Source: Nocardioidaceae bacterium (GTDB lineage Bacteria; Actinomycetota; Actinomycetes; Propionibacteriales; Nocardioidaceae). Taken from it: a stretch of DNA of 64,000 nt. The stretch spans positions 176,074-240,073 of the forward strand of contig JAUJOD010000004.1 of the NCBI GenBank assembly GCA_030447865.1, in the 5' to 3' direction. Each line of letters begins with the position of its first letter. Positions within the stretch are counted from its first letter, which is position 1. Below, piece by piece: positions 1 through 8,238 of this stretch. The position numbers were made by a program, and so were the translations under genes. The notes beneath the pieces are model-generated. The model was not told the origin of the DNA. It ran no database searches and saw only the letters and a list, made by a program, of their open reading frames with translations.

Positions 1-569
1 ATCGACTGGTGGGTCTCTTCTGTCCACACCGTCTTGCCGCGCGCCTTGGCGTCACGGATCGTGTGAATGGTCAGCAGCGGAGTCTTGGTCTGCACGTAGT
101 GCACCTCGGCGGGATCGTCGATGCCCGCCTGCTGCATCGCGTCCTTCACCGCGGCGGCGACCTTCGACACCATCGCCACCCGGCCGATGTCCTCGGGATA
201 GAGCGGCTCGCTCATCGCGAACCCGACAGTGAGCCGGGGCTCGTCGGTCTGCTCGGTCGATTCGGCGCCGGTGGTGGCGAAGATCGTGGCATGCGGGCTG
301 ATCACCCCGTCGGTGCCGCCGGACCAGACGATCGGCACCTGCTTGACGTCGGCGGCGGAGCGGCTTCCCGTCTCAGCCAAGACCTCCCGAAAGGCCCGGT
401 CGGCGATGATGCGGGTGTAGTCGTTGACTCCTCCGTTGCCTTCGGTCTTGCCGATGACGGCGATGACACGGTCGGCCTCGATGACACCGGCCTCGATGAG
501 GTCGGCGAGCCCGCTGGCGTCCGACACATGCTTGATCGGGACCTTGCGAACCTCAATCGGTTCTGGCAT
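1..569 (-). CDS. Ring-opening amidohydrolase (barbiturase / cyanuric acid hydrolase family), C-terminus outside window
   Basis: This family opens six-membered cyclic amides such as barbiturate (to ureidomalonate) or cyanuric acid (to carboxybiuret). About 189 N-terminal residues are visible; the rest lies beyond base 1. The first domain shows [14 protein letters not shown] with Lys41 and [11 protein letters not shown] with Ser83, matching the family's catalytic Lys/Ser dyad in the first of three related domains. The ATG at 569 follows GGAG. It lies 22 bp downstream of the carbamate kinase gene on the same strand, so the two are probably cotranscribed. Sequence alone does not separate barbiturase from cyanuric acid hydrolase; the uracil-type permease and FdrA complex nearby favour a pyrimidine ring substrate. 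Confidence 0.88.
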   Translation of the reverse strand, partial: MPEPIEVRKVPIKHVSDASGLADLIEAGVIEADRVIAVIGKTEGNGGVNDYTRIIADRAFREVLAETGSRSAADVKQVPIVWSGGTDGVISPHATIFATTGAESTEQTDEPRLTVGFAMSEPLYPEDIGRVAMVSKVAAAVKDAMQQAGIDDPAEVHYVQTKTPLLTIHTIRDAKARGKTVWTEETHQS

Positions 570-591
570 GGGCTGCTCCTTTACGCGTCGG

Positions 592-1530
592 CTAGCTTCG
601 CGGTACGACGATCGTGCCGGTCTCGCCCCGGACTCCGGGCACGATGTTGGTCAGACTGGTGATGACGCCAGGCTTGCCCGATGCCTCGACGAACCGGCAG
701 ATCGCCTCGACTTTCGGGCCCATCGAACCACGGGCGAAATGGCCCTCCTCGGCGTACTTACGCATCGTGTCAACCGTTACCTCAGCGATCGGCTCTGCGT
801 CGGGCTTGCCGTAGCGGAGGATGGCGGCGTCGACGTCGGTCGCGATGAGGAGCCGGTCAGCGGCCACACAGCGGGCCAGCAGCGCCGCCCCGAGGTCCTT
901 GTCGATGACTGCCTCGACGCCGTGCAGGGTGCCGTCGTCGCCGCGCACGACCGGGATGCCCCCACCGCCGTTGGCGACCACCAGGTAGCCGCAGTCCGCC
1001 AGGGTGGCGACCACGCCCGCGTCCAGGATCTCCAGCGGCTGCGGAGATGCGACGAGCCGCCGCCACCCCTTCGCACCGCGCTCCTCGAACGTCTGGCCAT
1101 GCTGCATGAGCACCTCGGCGTCGGCTCGGGAGAGGTATCGCCCGATGGGCTTGGTGGGCTCGTCGAAGGCGGAGTCGTGGCGGTCAACCAGGGTGCGGGT
1201 GACGACAGCCGCCGCCTGCCGCTGCACGCCGCGAGAGACCAGCGCCCGTTCCAGGGCGTTGAGCAAGATGAACCCCAGCGTGCCCTGGGTCTGCGCACCG
1301 CACCAGTCCAACGGCACCGGCGGCACAACGTTGGCGGAGATCTCGTTCTTCACCAGGAGGTTGCCCACCTGCGGACCGTTGCCGTGGGTCAGTACGACGT
1401 CGGCTCCCTCGGCCACCAGATCAGCGACACTTGCCATCGCCACCTCAGCCGCGGCGATCTGGTCCTCCGGGCGGGCGCTGCCGTCGGGTCCGGTCATGGC
1501 GTTGCCGCCGAGCGCGACCAGGACCCGCAC
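592..1530 (-). CDS. arcC: Carbamate kinase
   Basis: The enzyme interconverts carbamoyl phosphate plus ADP with ATP plus carbamate, which decays to ammonia and CO2. The roughly 312-residue product has ALGGNAM near the N-terminus, then [28 protein letters not shown] and GSMGPKVEA, the usual amino acid kinase-fold signatures of ArcC, at the usual length. I chose the GTG at 1530 because GGAGG sits five bases upstream; GTG codons at 1536 and 1551 are alternatives. No arginine deiminase or ornithine carbamoyltransferase gene is nearby. Its neighbours are a ring-opening amidohydrolase and, 24 kb away, an FdrA-type transcarbamoylase, as for the kinase of E. coli allantoin catabolism, so a catabolic ATP-yielding role is likely. 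Confidence 0.93.
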   Translation of the reverse strand: MRVLVALGGNAMTGPDGSARPEDQIAAAEVAMASVADLVAEGADVVLTHGNGPQVGNLLVKNEISANVVPPVPLDWCGAQTQGTLGFILLNALERALVSRGVQRQAAAVVTRTLVDRHDSAFDEPTKPIGRYLSRADAEVLMQHGQTFEERGAKGWRRLVASPQPLEILDAGVVATLADCGYLVVANGGGGIPVVRGDDGTLHGVEAVIDKDLGAALLARCVAADRLLIATDVDAAILRYGKPDAEPIAEVTVDTMRKYAEEGHFARGSMGPKVEAICRFVEASGKPGVITSLTNIVPGVRGETGTIVVPRS

Positions 1531-1625
1531 CGACACCTCCAGAGACTGCACTCCCGCCGGGGCGGTCCCGGCGGCGATCTGCGCCCGACCATATCTCGGG
1601 GCGCAATGGCTGGAAGACTGGTGCC

Positions 1626-2327
1626 GTGCCGCTGGTGATATTCGACTGCGACGGAGTGCTGGTGGACAGCGAGCGCCTGGTGGTCGACATCGACGTACTC
1701 GCCGTCCGCGAGCTCGGCTGGGAGATCACCCGCGAGGAGGTCATCGAGCTGTTCGTCGGCAAGAGCGAGGCCGACATGCGACGCGAGATCGAGGAGCACA
1801 TCGGCCACGCGCTCTCCGCGGACTGGGACGCCGCCTGGCACGCGGAGTACCGGCGTGTTCTCGACGAGGAGCTGCAGCCGGTGCCGGGTGTCATCGACGC
1901 CGTCCGCGCAATTGCCGCTGACGGTGTCGCCTCCTGCGTGGCCTCCAGCGGGTCACACGAGAAGATGAGCCGCACGCTGGCCAAGGTCGGTCTCTGGGAC
2001 TTCTTCGCGGGACGCATCTTCAGCGCCGCCGACGTCGCGCACGGCAAACCGGCTCCCGACCTGTTCCTGCACGCCGCCGAGCGGATGGGATTCCGCGCCG
2101 CCGACTGCGTGGTGGTCGAGGACAGCAGGTACGGCGTCTCAGCGGCCACGGCCGCTGGCATGGCGGTCGTCGGGTACGCCGGCGGGATCACCCCGCGTCA
2201 TCACCTCGACGCTGCAGACCGCGTGATCACTGACATGTCGGAGCTCCCGGGTGTTGTCTCCCACCTGCTGGGCGAGCCGCCACTCAGCTCAGGTCGGACA
2301 GATCCCGGTCGAGGTCCAGCCGACTGA
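1626..2327 (+). CDS. HAD-superfamily subfamily IA phosphatase / phosphoglucomutase-like hydrolase
   Basis: A 233-residue haloacid dehalogenase-fold protein. Motif I is FDCDGVLVDSE at the N-terminus, with Asp7 as the nucleophile and Asp9 as acid/base. Motif II is the Ser of CVASSGS, motif III the Lys of GKPAPDLF, and motif IV VVEDSRYGV. A helical cap follows motif I. It resembles YieH- or beta-phosphoglucomutase-like enzymes that act on small phosphorylated metabolites; the substrate cannot be read from sequence. The GTG start at 1626 places motif I at residue 5, as is normal. It is divergent from the carbamate kinase gene, and its last 44 bases overlap the convergent HEAT-repeat gene. Confidence 0.85.
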   Translation: MPLVIFDCDGVLVDSERLVVDIDVLAVRELGWEITREEVIELFVGKSEADMRREIEEHIGHALSADWDAAWHAEYRRVLDEELQPVPGVIDAVRAIAADGVASCVASSGSHEKMSRTLAKVGLWDFFAGRIFSAADVAHGKPAPDLFLHAAERMGFRAADCVVVEDSRYGVSAATAAGMAVVGYAGGITPRHHLDAADRVITDMSELPGVVSHLLGEPPLSSGRTDPGRGPAD

Positions 2328-2853
2328 CGAGCTCGGTCAGGGCCCGAGCAGCTGCCCGTCGTACTGCCGGCTGGTTGTCATCGAGGGCCGCGTCGACCGC
2401 CACCACGTGCTCGGTGTCCCCGACCTTGCCGAGGCAGCGGAGCGCCGCCGCGCGGACTCGGGGCAGCTTATGCTCGGTCAGCGGCAGGGCACCCGGTCCG
2501 GCCTCGCCGATCTCGCGCTTGGCAGCGACCTTCAGACACATTTCGGCCGGTCGCCAGTGTTCGTCGTGGAGGCCATTCACCACGACACGTGCGGCGGAGT
2601 CGGCCCAGACATAGAGCAGTCCGCGGGCACCCCACGTGCGCGGCCAGTAGTCGTACCAGCTCGGGTCGAAGGCGGCCCGACGGCAGTTGGAGCCCAGGTA
2701 GCCGAGCATCTCGACGTAGCCGTGCGGGTCGGCACCTGCCAGCAGGTCGGCACACCATCCGGCGGCGGTCTCGGGACCGACCAGTCGGCCAAGCTCGGTG
2801 ACCAGTACCGAGGGCGGCGCCGAGGGATCGGAGGGCTGCGGCAGTTCGTCCAT
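2284..2853 (-). CDS. HEAT-repeat protein of unknown function
   Basis: A 189-residue cytosolic protein with no catalytic motif that I recognise. The C-terminal half has helical HEAT-like repeats, seen in PRVRAAALRCLGKVGD and QPAVRRAAARALTELVSR. The N-terminal half is rich in Trp and Tyr (SWYDYWPRTWGARG). HEAT repeats usually mediate protein contacts, so a scaffold or adaptor role is possible but unproven. The ATG at 2853 has only a weak ribosome binding site; an open frame continues upstream to 2949. The 3' end overlaps the HAD gene tail to tail. Confidence 0.7.
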   Translation of the reverse strand: MDELPQPSDPSAPPSVLVTELGRLVGPETAAGWCADLLAGADPHGYVEMLGYLGSNCRRAAFDPSWYDYWPRTWGARGLLYVWADSAARVVVNGLHDEHWRPAEMCLKVAAKREIGEAGPGALPLTEHKLPRVRAAALRCLGKVGDTEHVVAVDAALDDNQPAVRRAAARALTELVSRLDLDRDLSDLS

Positions 2854-2975
2854 CGCGGACGACGCTAAGGCATCAACCAACCGACACGGCCATAGATAGG
2901 GCGTTGTCCCAATGTAGGCGGCTACCTCAGAGAGCCAGGCTCGACTCATCAGCCCAAACCGATTGAGGAGTCATC

Positions 2976-3170
2976 ATGCACGACCTATCGACAAGTTTGC
3001 CGTTCCTTGAAGCTGAGATCGCGTATCGGCGGGAGCGCATGCTCGCGCACGTTGAGGGTCGGCCTGCGATTCGCGCCGTCCGTCCGCATCGCTCCCGCCG
3101 GCTTCGTACGAAGGCCAACGCAGGTCGACGCTCATGGTTCACGGCCACCCGTCAGCGGCGCACGGCTTGA
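2976..3170 (+). CDS. Small basic protein, 64 aa, unknown
   Basis: I do not recognise a family. The ATG follows a clear GAGGAG five bases upstream, which is the main reason to call it. The first 25 residues are mildly acidic and helical (FLEAEIAYRRERMLAH); the rest is strongly basic, with Arg/Lys clusters such as RPHRSRRLRTKANAGRR, suggesting nucleic acid or membrane-surface binding. It lies just upstream of the large LuxR-type regulator and may be cotranscribed with it. If that regulator began at the earlier in-frame ATG at 3134, the two genes would overlap by 37 bases. Confidence 0.5.
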   Translation: MHDLSTSLPFLEAEIAYRRERMLAHVEGRPAIRAVRPHRSRRLRTKANAGRRSWFTATRQRRTA

Positions 3171-3226
3171 CCACACCGAGGGACGACACTCGACGCGTCG
3201 TCGGCGGCACCAGCCATGATGGGGAC

Positions 3227-6200
3227 GTGCCTGTTCTTACGCCACCTCGGCGGGCGCTGATCGGACGCAGCAATGAGCTGGCGGAGCTGCAGCGGCTGGT
3301 CGGCCTCCCGCAGGGGGAGCCCGGCGGGACCGTCTTGGTCGCCGGCGACGCGGGGGTGGGCAAGAGCCGGCTGATCGCCGAGCTCGGCCTGCGGCTGCAG
3401 GACGACGGGTGGCGCGTGCTGGTTGGGCACTGCCTCGACTTCGGCGACAGCGCCCTGCCTTACCTCCCGTTCACCGAAATCTTCGGGCGGTCGCTGACCG
3501 ACTTCCCGGAGCTGACCGATGCCGTCATCCGGGCTCACCCCGCCGTACGACGGCTCATGCCGGGCCAGCGGTTCGCCGCCGAAGACGCGGCGCTGCTCCC
3601 CAACGAGCCAATCGACCGCGCGGAGCTGTTCGACGCCGTACACGCCAGCCTCGAACTGCTCGCCGTCGACGCCCCGCTGCTCGTTATGGTCGAGGACCTG
3701 CACTGGGCCGACCGCTCGACCCGTGAGCTGCTGAGCTTCCTCTTCTCCCGAAGTCTGACCTCTGCCGCCGTGGTCATCGCGACGTACCGCAGCGACGACC
3801 TGCACCGTCGGCACCCGCTGCGCACATCGCTCGCCGAATGGGCTCGATTGCCAGGCGTAACCCGGATGCAGCTCGAACCGCTCGATGATGCCGCCGTGAG
3901 GTCGCTTGTGCGGACCCTGCAGACCCAACCCCTCCCTGCGGTCGACATCCACGAGATCGTGCGCCGAGCGGAAGGGAACGCGTTCTTCACTGAGGAGCTT
4001 GTGGTCGCCACCACGCAGAACCAACAGGCACTGCCCGCCGACCTGGCCGACCTGCTGCTCCTTCGCCTCGACCAGCTTGCCGAGCCGAGCCGTCTGGTGG
4101 TGCGCGCTGCTGCGGTGGCCGGCCGCCGGGTCTCCCACGACCTGCTGGCCCGAGTAGTCGCGCTCGACCACGTCGACCTCGACGCAGCTATCAGAGGCGC
4201 CGTCGACGCGAACATCTTGCTGGCCTCCCGAAGCGACGGGTACGCCTTTCGGCACGCTTTGCTGGCCGAGGCGATCTACGACGACCTCTTGCCGGGCGAG
4301 CGGGTTCGACTGCACCGGGCCTACGTCAGCACGCTCAGCGCCGACGGCGTGCCGAGCACGGCCGCTGAGATCGCCCGGCACGCTCGGGCCGCCCACGACC
4401 CTGACACGGCGGTGCGGGCGAGTATCGAGGCTGGTGACGAAGCGATGGCGGTAGGCGGGCCCGACGAGGCAGCCCACCACTATGAGGTCGCGCTCGCCCT
4501 GCTGGCCGAGCCGCGCGAGCGCGCGCGCGGCGATCCGGCTGAACTCGCCATGCTGACCATCAAGGCGGCCGAGGCCGTCGCCGCCGCCGGCCACCCGTAC
4601 CGATCGGTGCAGCTTCTCCAGGATCAACTCAGCGTCCTCGGTGAGGCGCTCGACGACGGCGACAAAGCACGCCTCCTGCTCGCTTTGGCGGCGGCCACGC
4701 TGGTCATCGACACCGACATCGACGCGGCGGAGCTTGCCGAGCAGGCGCTGGCCCTGGTGCCCACAGAACCGACCACCCAACTGCGAGCCTCCTTGCTCGG
4801 TGTGTGTGCCCGCGCACTCGCCTACCGAGGTCGTGACGAGGAGGCGATGCAGGCAGCCAACGCGGCGCTGACACTTGGGCAGGAGCTGCGCTCCGCCGCG
4901 GTCATCGCCGACGCCACGACCACGATGGCGCGGCTGGACGAACGAGCGGGCCAGCCCGACGCTTCCCGCCAGGCACTGGCCGATATCGTCGAGCAGGCCA
5001 GGGTCGCCGGCGACGCCGCAGGTGAGCTGCGGGGGTTGCACAACCTCGGCGGTGTCCACTTCGAGGCCGGCGAGATACCGCAGGCACTCGAGGCTTACGA
5101 GAAAGCCACGGTTCGGGCCGGTGAGCTCGGCCGCCCATGGGCGCCCTACGGCGTCGACGCGCGGGTGATGGCCGGTCTCACCCGCTACTTGACCGGAGAC
5201 TGGGACGCTGCCCTCAGCATCGTCGATGTCAAGAGCGAGGTTCCACCTGCGCCAGCCGAGGCGGCCCTGGCGGTCGTCGGCTTTGCGGTGGCAGCCGGCC
5301 GAGGCGACCGCCAGGCGCTGGCCGTGCTGCCGCGGGTAGAGCGCTGGTGGCAGCGCGACGGCATGCTGGCGATGATCAGCGGCTGCGCTCTCATCGACCT
5401 GTTCGGCGACGCCGGCGACGTGGAGTCGGCGCGGTCAGCCCACGACAGGGTGCTCCGCACCGTGAGTGAGCTGTGGCGGTCAGGGTGGTTCCTCGGTCGG
5501 ATCCGGCTGCACGCTCTGCTGCTGGGACAGCTCGCCTCATCGGCTAGCGAGGTGGGTGCGGCTGACCGGACGCTCCTCGTCGCCCACGGTGATGACCTGG
5601 CATCAGCAGCGGCTGAGACGCTGACAAGGGGGTTACGCCGACTGCCGGCCGTGGGGCCGGAAGCCCGAGCGTGGACCGCGCGAGCGAAAGCGGAGCACCT
5701 GCGCCTTCGGTGGTTGGCAGCTGGCGACACGCCCGACCAGCAGGAACTTTGCCGGGCCTGGGACGAGGCGGTTGACGCGTTCGAGCGGCTGGGGCACCGG
5801 TTCGAGACGGCGCGGTCGCAGGCCAGGCTGGCCGCTGTGCTCCAGGCCGTCGGCCGCGCCGGAGATGCGAACGCGGTGGCTGAGCGGGCTCGCGCAACCG
5901 CCCGCAGCCTCCAAGCCGCTCCGCTGCTCGCGGAGCTGCGTTCGCTCGGGACGCCAGCCAGGCGTCGTACGGGAGGGCCAGGACGTGACGAGCAGTTGAC
6001 CGCGCGCGAACTGGAGGTTGTCACGCTGGTCGCCGAGGGCAGGTCCAACGGTCAGATCGCGCGGCAGCTGTTCATCAGCACCAAGACCGTCAGCGTGCAT
6101 GTGTCGAACATCTTGGCCAAGCTGGGGGTGGCCAGCCGAACCGAGGCAGCCGCGGTGCTGCGACGACGTGGCCTGCTCCCCGACCGTCAGTCGACCAAGT

Positions 6201-6241
6201 CGACCTCGGCGAACGCCGCGCCGCCGGACAGGCGGGCATAA
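3227..6241 (+). CDS. Large ATP-binding LuxR-family (LAL-type) transcriptional regulator
   Basis: About 1004 residues. The N-terminus reads LIGRSNELAELQRL, then Walker A GDAGVGKSR near residue 41 and Walker B LLVMVEDLHWAD near residue 152, the AAA-type ATPase of LAL regulators. The middle is a long helical TPR-like region. The C-terminus (about residues 924-985) is a LuxR helix-turn-helix with LTARELEVVTLVAEG and STKTVSVHVSNILAKLGV. Such proteins sense a small molecule through the ATPase/TPR part and activate nearby genes. The GTG at 3227 gives the usual short N-terminus; an in-frame ATG at 3134 is possible. It converges on hyuB with a 55-base overlap, so the hyu operon is a plausible target. 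Confidence 0.9.
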   Translation: MPVLTPPRRALIGRSNELAELQRLVGLPQGEPGGTVLVAGDAGVGKSRLIAELGLRLQDDGWRVLVGHCLDFGDSALPYLPFTEIFGRSLTDFPELTDAVIRAHPAVRRLMPGQRFAAEDAALLPNEPIDRAELFDAVHASLELLAVDAPLLVMVEDLHWADRSTRELLSFLFSRSLTSAAVVIATYRSDDLHRRHPLRTSLAEWARLPGVTRMQLEPLDDAAVRSLVRTLQTQPLPAVDIHEIVRRAEGNAFFTEELVVATTQNQQALPADLADLLLLRLDQLAEPSRLVVRAAAVAGRRVSHDLLARVVALDHVDLDAAIRGAVDANILLASRSDGYAFRHALLAEAIYDDLLPGERVRLHRAYVSTLSADGVPSTAAEIARHARAAHDPDTAVRASIEAGDEAMAVGGPDEAAHHYEVALALLAEPRERARGDPAELAMLTIKAAEAVAAAGHPYRSVQLLQDQLSVLGEALDDGDKARLLLALAAATLVIDTDIDAAELAEQALALVPTEPTTQLRASLLGVCARALAYRGRDEEAMQAANAALTLGQELRSAAVIADATTTMARLDERAGQPDASRQALADIVEQARVAGDAAGELRGLHNLGGVHFEAGEIPQALEAYEKATVRAGELGRPWAPYGVDARVMAGLTRYLTGDWDAALSIVDVKSEVPPAPAEAALAVVGFAVAAGRGDRQALAVLPRVERWWQRDGMLAMISGCALIDLFGDAGDVESARSAHDRVLRTVSELWRSGWFLGRIRLHALLLGQLASSASEVGAADRTLLVAHGDDLASAAAETLTRGLRRLPAVGPEARAWTARAKAEHLRLRWLAAGDTPDQQELCRAWDEAVDAFERLGHRFETARSQARLAAVLQAVGRAGDANAVAERARATARSLQAAPLLAELRSLGTPARRRTGGPGRDEQLTARELEVVTLVAEGRSNGQIARQLFISTKTVSVHVSNILAKLGVASRTEAAAVLRRRGLLPDRQSTKSTSANAAPPDRRA

Positions 6242-8238
6242 CCCGGCCCGCGGTCGAAGAACGGCTGCAGCTTTCCTTCAGCCGCTCCTTGCTCCCGCCG
6301 TGCCCGCGCGTGATTCCGCAGTTCGTCGGACGCTGCTACGTCGACCTCGGGCCACGAGCCGGCCTCCCCTTCGGGCATCCGGTGCCGAGCCGTCAATTGG
6401 GGGCCGACACGCCGGGGAGCTTGGGCCGTGGCTGACGTGTCGGCGGGGGTGGGGGTGGCGGCGGGAAGGGTGGCGAAGAGGACGCCGTAGTCGTCGCGGG
6501 CGCCCTCGACGGAGACCTTGCCCCAGGCAACGTCGCGAGCCACGTCGTCGTACGGACGCTCCAGCGGGTCACCCCAGCCCCCGCCGCCCGTCGTGCGGAT
6601 GCGGATCACCTCACCGGCGCTGACCGGCTCGGCGTCGGCCAGCGCGTCGACGACCCGCTCTGCGGGGCCGCCCGGATCGATCGTCACCTCGAACGGCCGG
6701 CCCGCCTTGCCGCCGTTGACGCCCCAGCACGCCAGGATCGACCGGTCGGCGATCGACATGAAGTGGGCGTCTTTCAGCATCCGGATGTGCTTCTCGTAGC
6801 CGCAGCCGCCCCGGTGACGCCCGGCGCCGCCGGAGTCTTTGGCCAGGCCCAGCCGCTCGACAATGAACGGGAAGCGCCCCTCGCTGAACTCGGTCGGCAG
6901 GTTTCTCGAGTCGGGTACGACGTGGATGGTGTCCTCACCGTCGGCGTAGTAGCGCCCGCCCGAGCCGCCACCCAGCACCTCCCGCATCAGATACGGCTTC
7001 CCGTCGAGGTCGTCGCCGTAGACTCCGGTGTAGCGGATGGTCTCCTGGTCCGCCGGCATCCGCCCCTCGACCGCCTTGGCCAGCACCCCGGCCAGCACCC
7101 CCAGCAGCCGCAGGATCACGAACGTCCGGGCGTTGGTCGGCGCGGGGAAGATCGGGGTCAGCAGCGTGCCGGGGGGCGGGAAGCGCATCTCGATGAGTGG
7201 TACGACGCCCTCGTTGACGTCGAGCTCGGCCATCCGCTCGGGGTTGTCGGCCAGGTTCCGCAGGATCGGCGCCAGCCACTTCTTCAAGAAGTTGCCGTCG
7301 GCGTAGTCGCCGCAGTGGTTGATCGGTCCCTTGGCCTGCGGGCTGGTCCCGGTGAAGTCGAGAATGAGCCGGCCGCCGTCGTCGGGCACCTTGGTCAACG
7401 TGATGCGCTGGGTGTGCAGCCGCGGCTCGTCGACACCGTCGTGCTCGGCGTAGTCCTCCCACACATAGCTGCCGTCGGGGATCTTGGCGACGATTTCGCG
7501 GCGGAAGGTCTGCGTGGTGTTGTCGAGGATCGCGTCGAAGCATGCCTCGACCTGCTCAACGCCGTACCGCTCGAACAGCTCTGTCATCCGCCGCGCGCCC
7601 ATCAGGCACGCGGAGCACTCCGCGTCGAGATCAGCCGCGAGCGACTCCGGCATCCGCGAGTTGCGGGTCATGATCTTCAGCGCCTGCTCGCACGGCACGC
7701 CGGCGTCCCAGAGCCGAATCGGGGGCACCATCAGCCCCTCTTGGAACACCGAGGTGGCGTCAGACGGCATCGAGCCTGGTACGGCGCCGCCGATGTCGTC
7801 GTGGTGCCCGAACGCCTGCACAAACGCGACGACCTCCGGACCCCTTCCAGAATCGTGGAAGACCGGCGCCGTGACGCACAGGTCGGGCAGGTGCCCGATG
7901 CCCCCCTCGGACAGGTACACGTCGTTGTGGAAGAACACGTCGCCCGGCCGCATGGTCTCCAGCGGGTAGTCGCGCACCACCGGGTGGACGAGTGCGGAGT
8001 ACGACCTGCCGGTCAGCTTGCGCAGGCGCCGGTCGTGGATGCCGGCGCGGTAGTCGTGCGCGTCGCGGATCATCGGCGACCGCGACGTACGCCCGATCGC
8101 TGTCTCGACCTCCATCTCGACCGACGCGAGGTAGCCGTCAACGATCTCGACCAGGATCTGGTCAGCCAGCTGCCCCCCCACCGACTTGTCAGAATCCACT
8201 CGACCTATGGGTCGACTACGTTCTGACAACTCACTCAT
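6187..8238 (-). CDS. hyuB: Hydantoinase B / oxoprolinase beta-type subunit
   Basis: A subunit of about 683 residues of the HyuA/HyuB ATP-dependent amidohydrolase family (N-methylhydantoinase, 5-oxoprolinase and acetone or acetophenone carboxylase relatives). Family signatures include PGDVFFHNDVYLSEGGIGHLPD-type metal-site sequence, FVQAFGHHDDIGG, GGGSGGRYY and TTGGGGWGDPLERP. The ATG at 8238 overlaps the hyuA stop in ATGAGTGA, indicating translational coupling; an in-frame ATG lies at 8253. The first 20 codons are mostly made by a copy of the 44-bp palindromic repeat (SERSRPIGRVDSDKS), which looks like an insertion that extended the N-terminus. The substrate is unknown; a cyclic ureide or imide fits the neighbourhood. 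Confidence 0.93.
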   Translation of the reverse strand: MSELSERSRPIGRVDSDKSVGGQLADQILVEIVDGYLASVEMEVETAIGRTSRSPMIRDAHDYRAGIHDRRLRKLTGRSYSALVHPVVRDYPLETMRPGDVFFHNDVYLSEGGIGHLPDLCVTAPVFHDSGRGPEVVAFVQAFGHHDDIGGAVPGSMPSDATSVFQEGLMVPPIRLWDAGVPCEQALKIMTRNSRMPESLAADLDAECSACLMGARRMTELFERYGVEQVEACFDAILDNTTQTFRREIVAKIPDGSYVWEDYAEHDGVDEPRLHTQRITLTKVPDDGGRLILDFTGTSPQAKGPINHCGDYADGNFLKKWLAPILRNLADNPERMAELDVNEGVVPLIEMRFPPPGTLLTPIFPAPTNARTFVILRLLGVLAGVLAKAVEGRMPADQETIRYTGVYGDDLDGKPYLMREVLGGGSGGRYYADGEDTIHVVPDSRNLPTEFSEGRFPFIVERLGLAKDSGGAGRHRGGCGYEKHIRMLKDAHFMSIADRSILACWGVNGGKAGRPFEVTIDPGGPAERVVDALADAEPVSAGEVIRIRTTGGGGWGDPLERPYDDVARDVAWGKVSVEGARDDYGVLFATLPAATPTPADTSATAQAPRRVGPQLTARHRMPEGEAGSWPEVDVAASDELRNHARARREQGAAEGKLQPFFDRGPGYARLSGGAAFAEVDLVD
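8186..8229. repeat. 44-bp palindromic repeat, copy 1 (inside 5' end of hyuB)
   Basis: The outer arms are TTGTCAGAA and TTCTGACAA (9 bp, perfect). The inner stem is TCGACC with GGTCGA around a TATG loop. A symmetric 5-by-5 internal loop separates the stems. Similar copies lie at 29391, 53447 and 54552. This copy is read in frame as the N-terminus of HyuB. It is too short for a transposase and has no CRISPR-like spacing; it fits a REP- or MITE-like element or a dispersed protein site. Confidence 0.9.

Noticed and set aside
3134-3226. ATG at 3134 as the start of the LuxR-type regulator
   Set aside because: There is no ribosome binding site, the 31 extra residues are unlike family N-termini, and it would overlap the small upstream gene; kept only as an alternative.
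3152-5059. A 635-codon minus-strand frame opposite the LuxR-type regulator
   Set aside because: The sense gene has Walker A, Walker B and a LuxR helix-turn-helix; the antisense product has no recognisable motif.
6763-8226. A 487-codon plus-strand frame opposite hyuB
   Set aside because: It is the complement of the well-supported hyuB gene, with low-complexity composition and no ribosome binding site.
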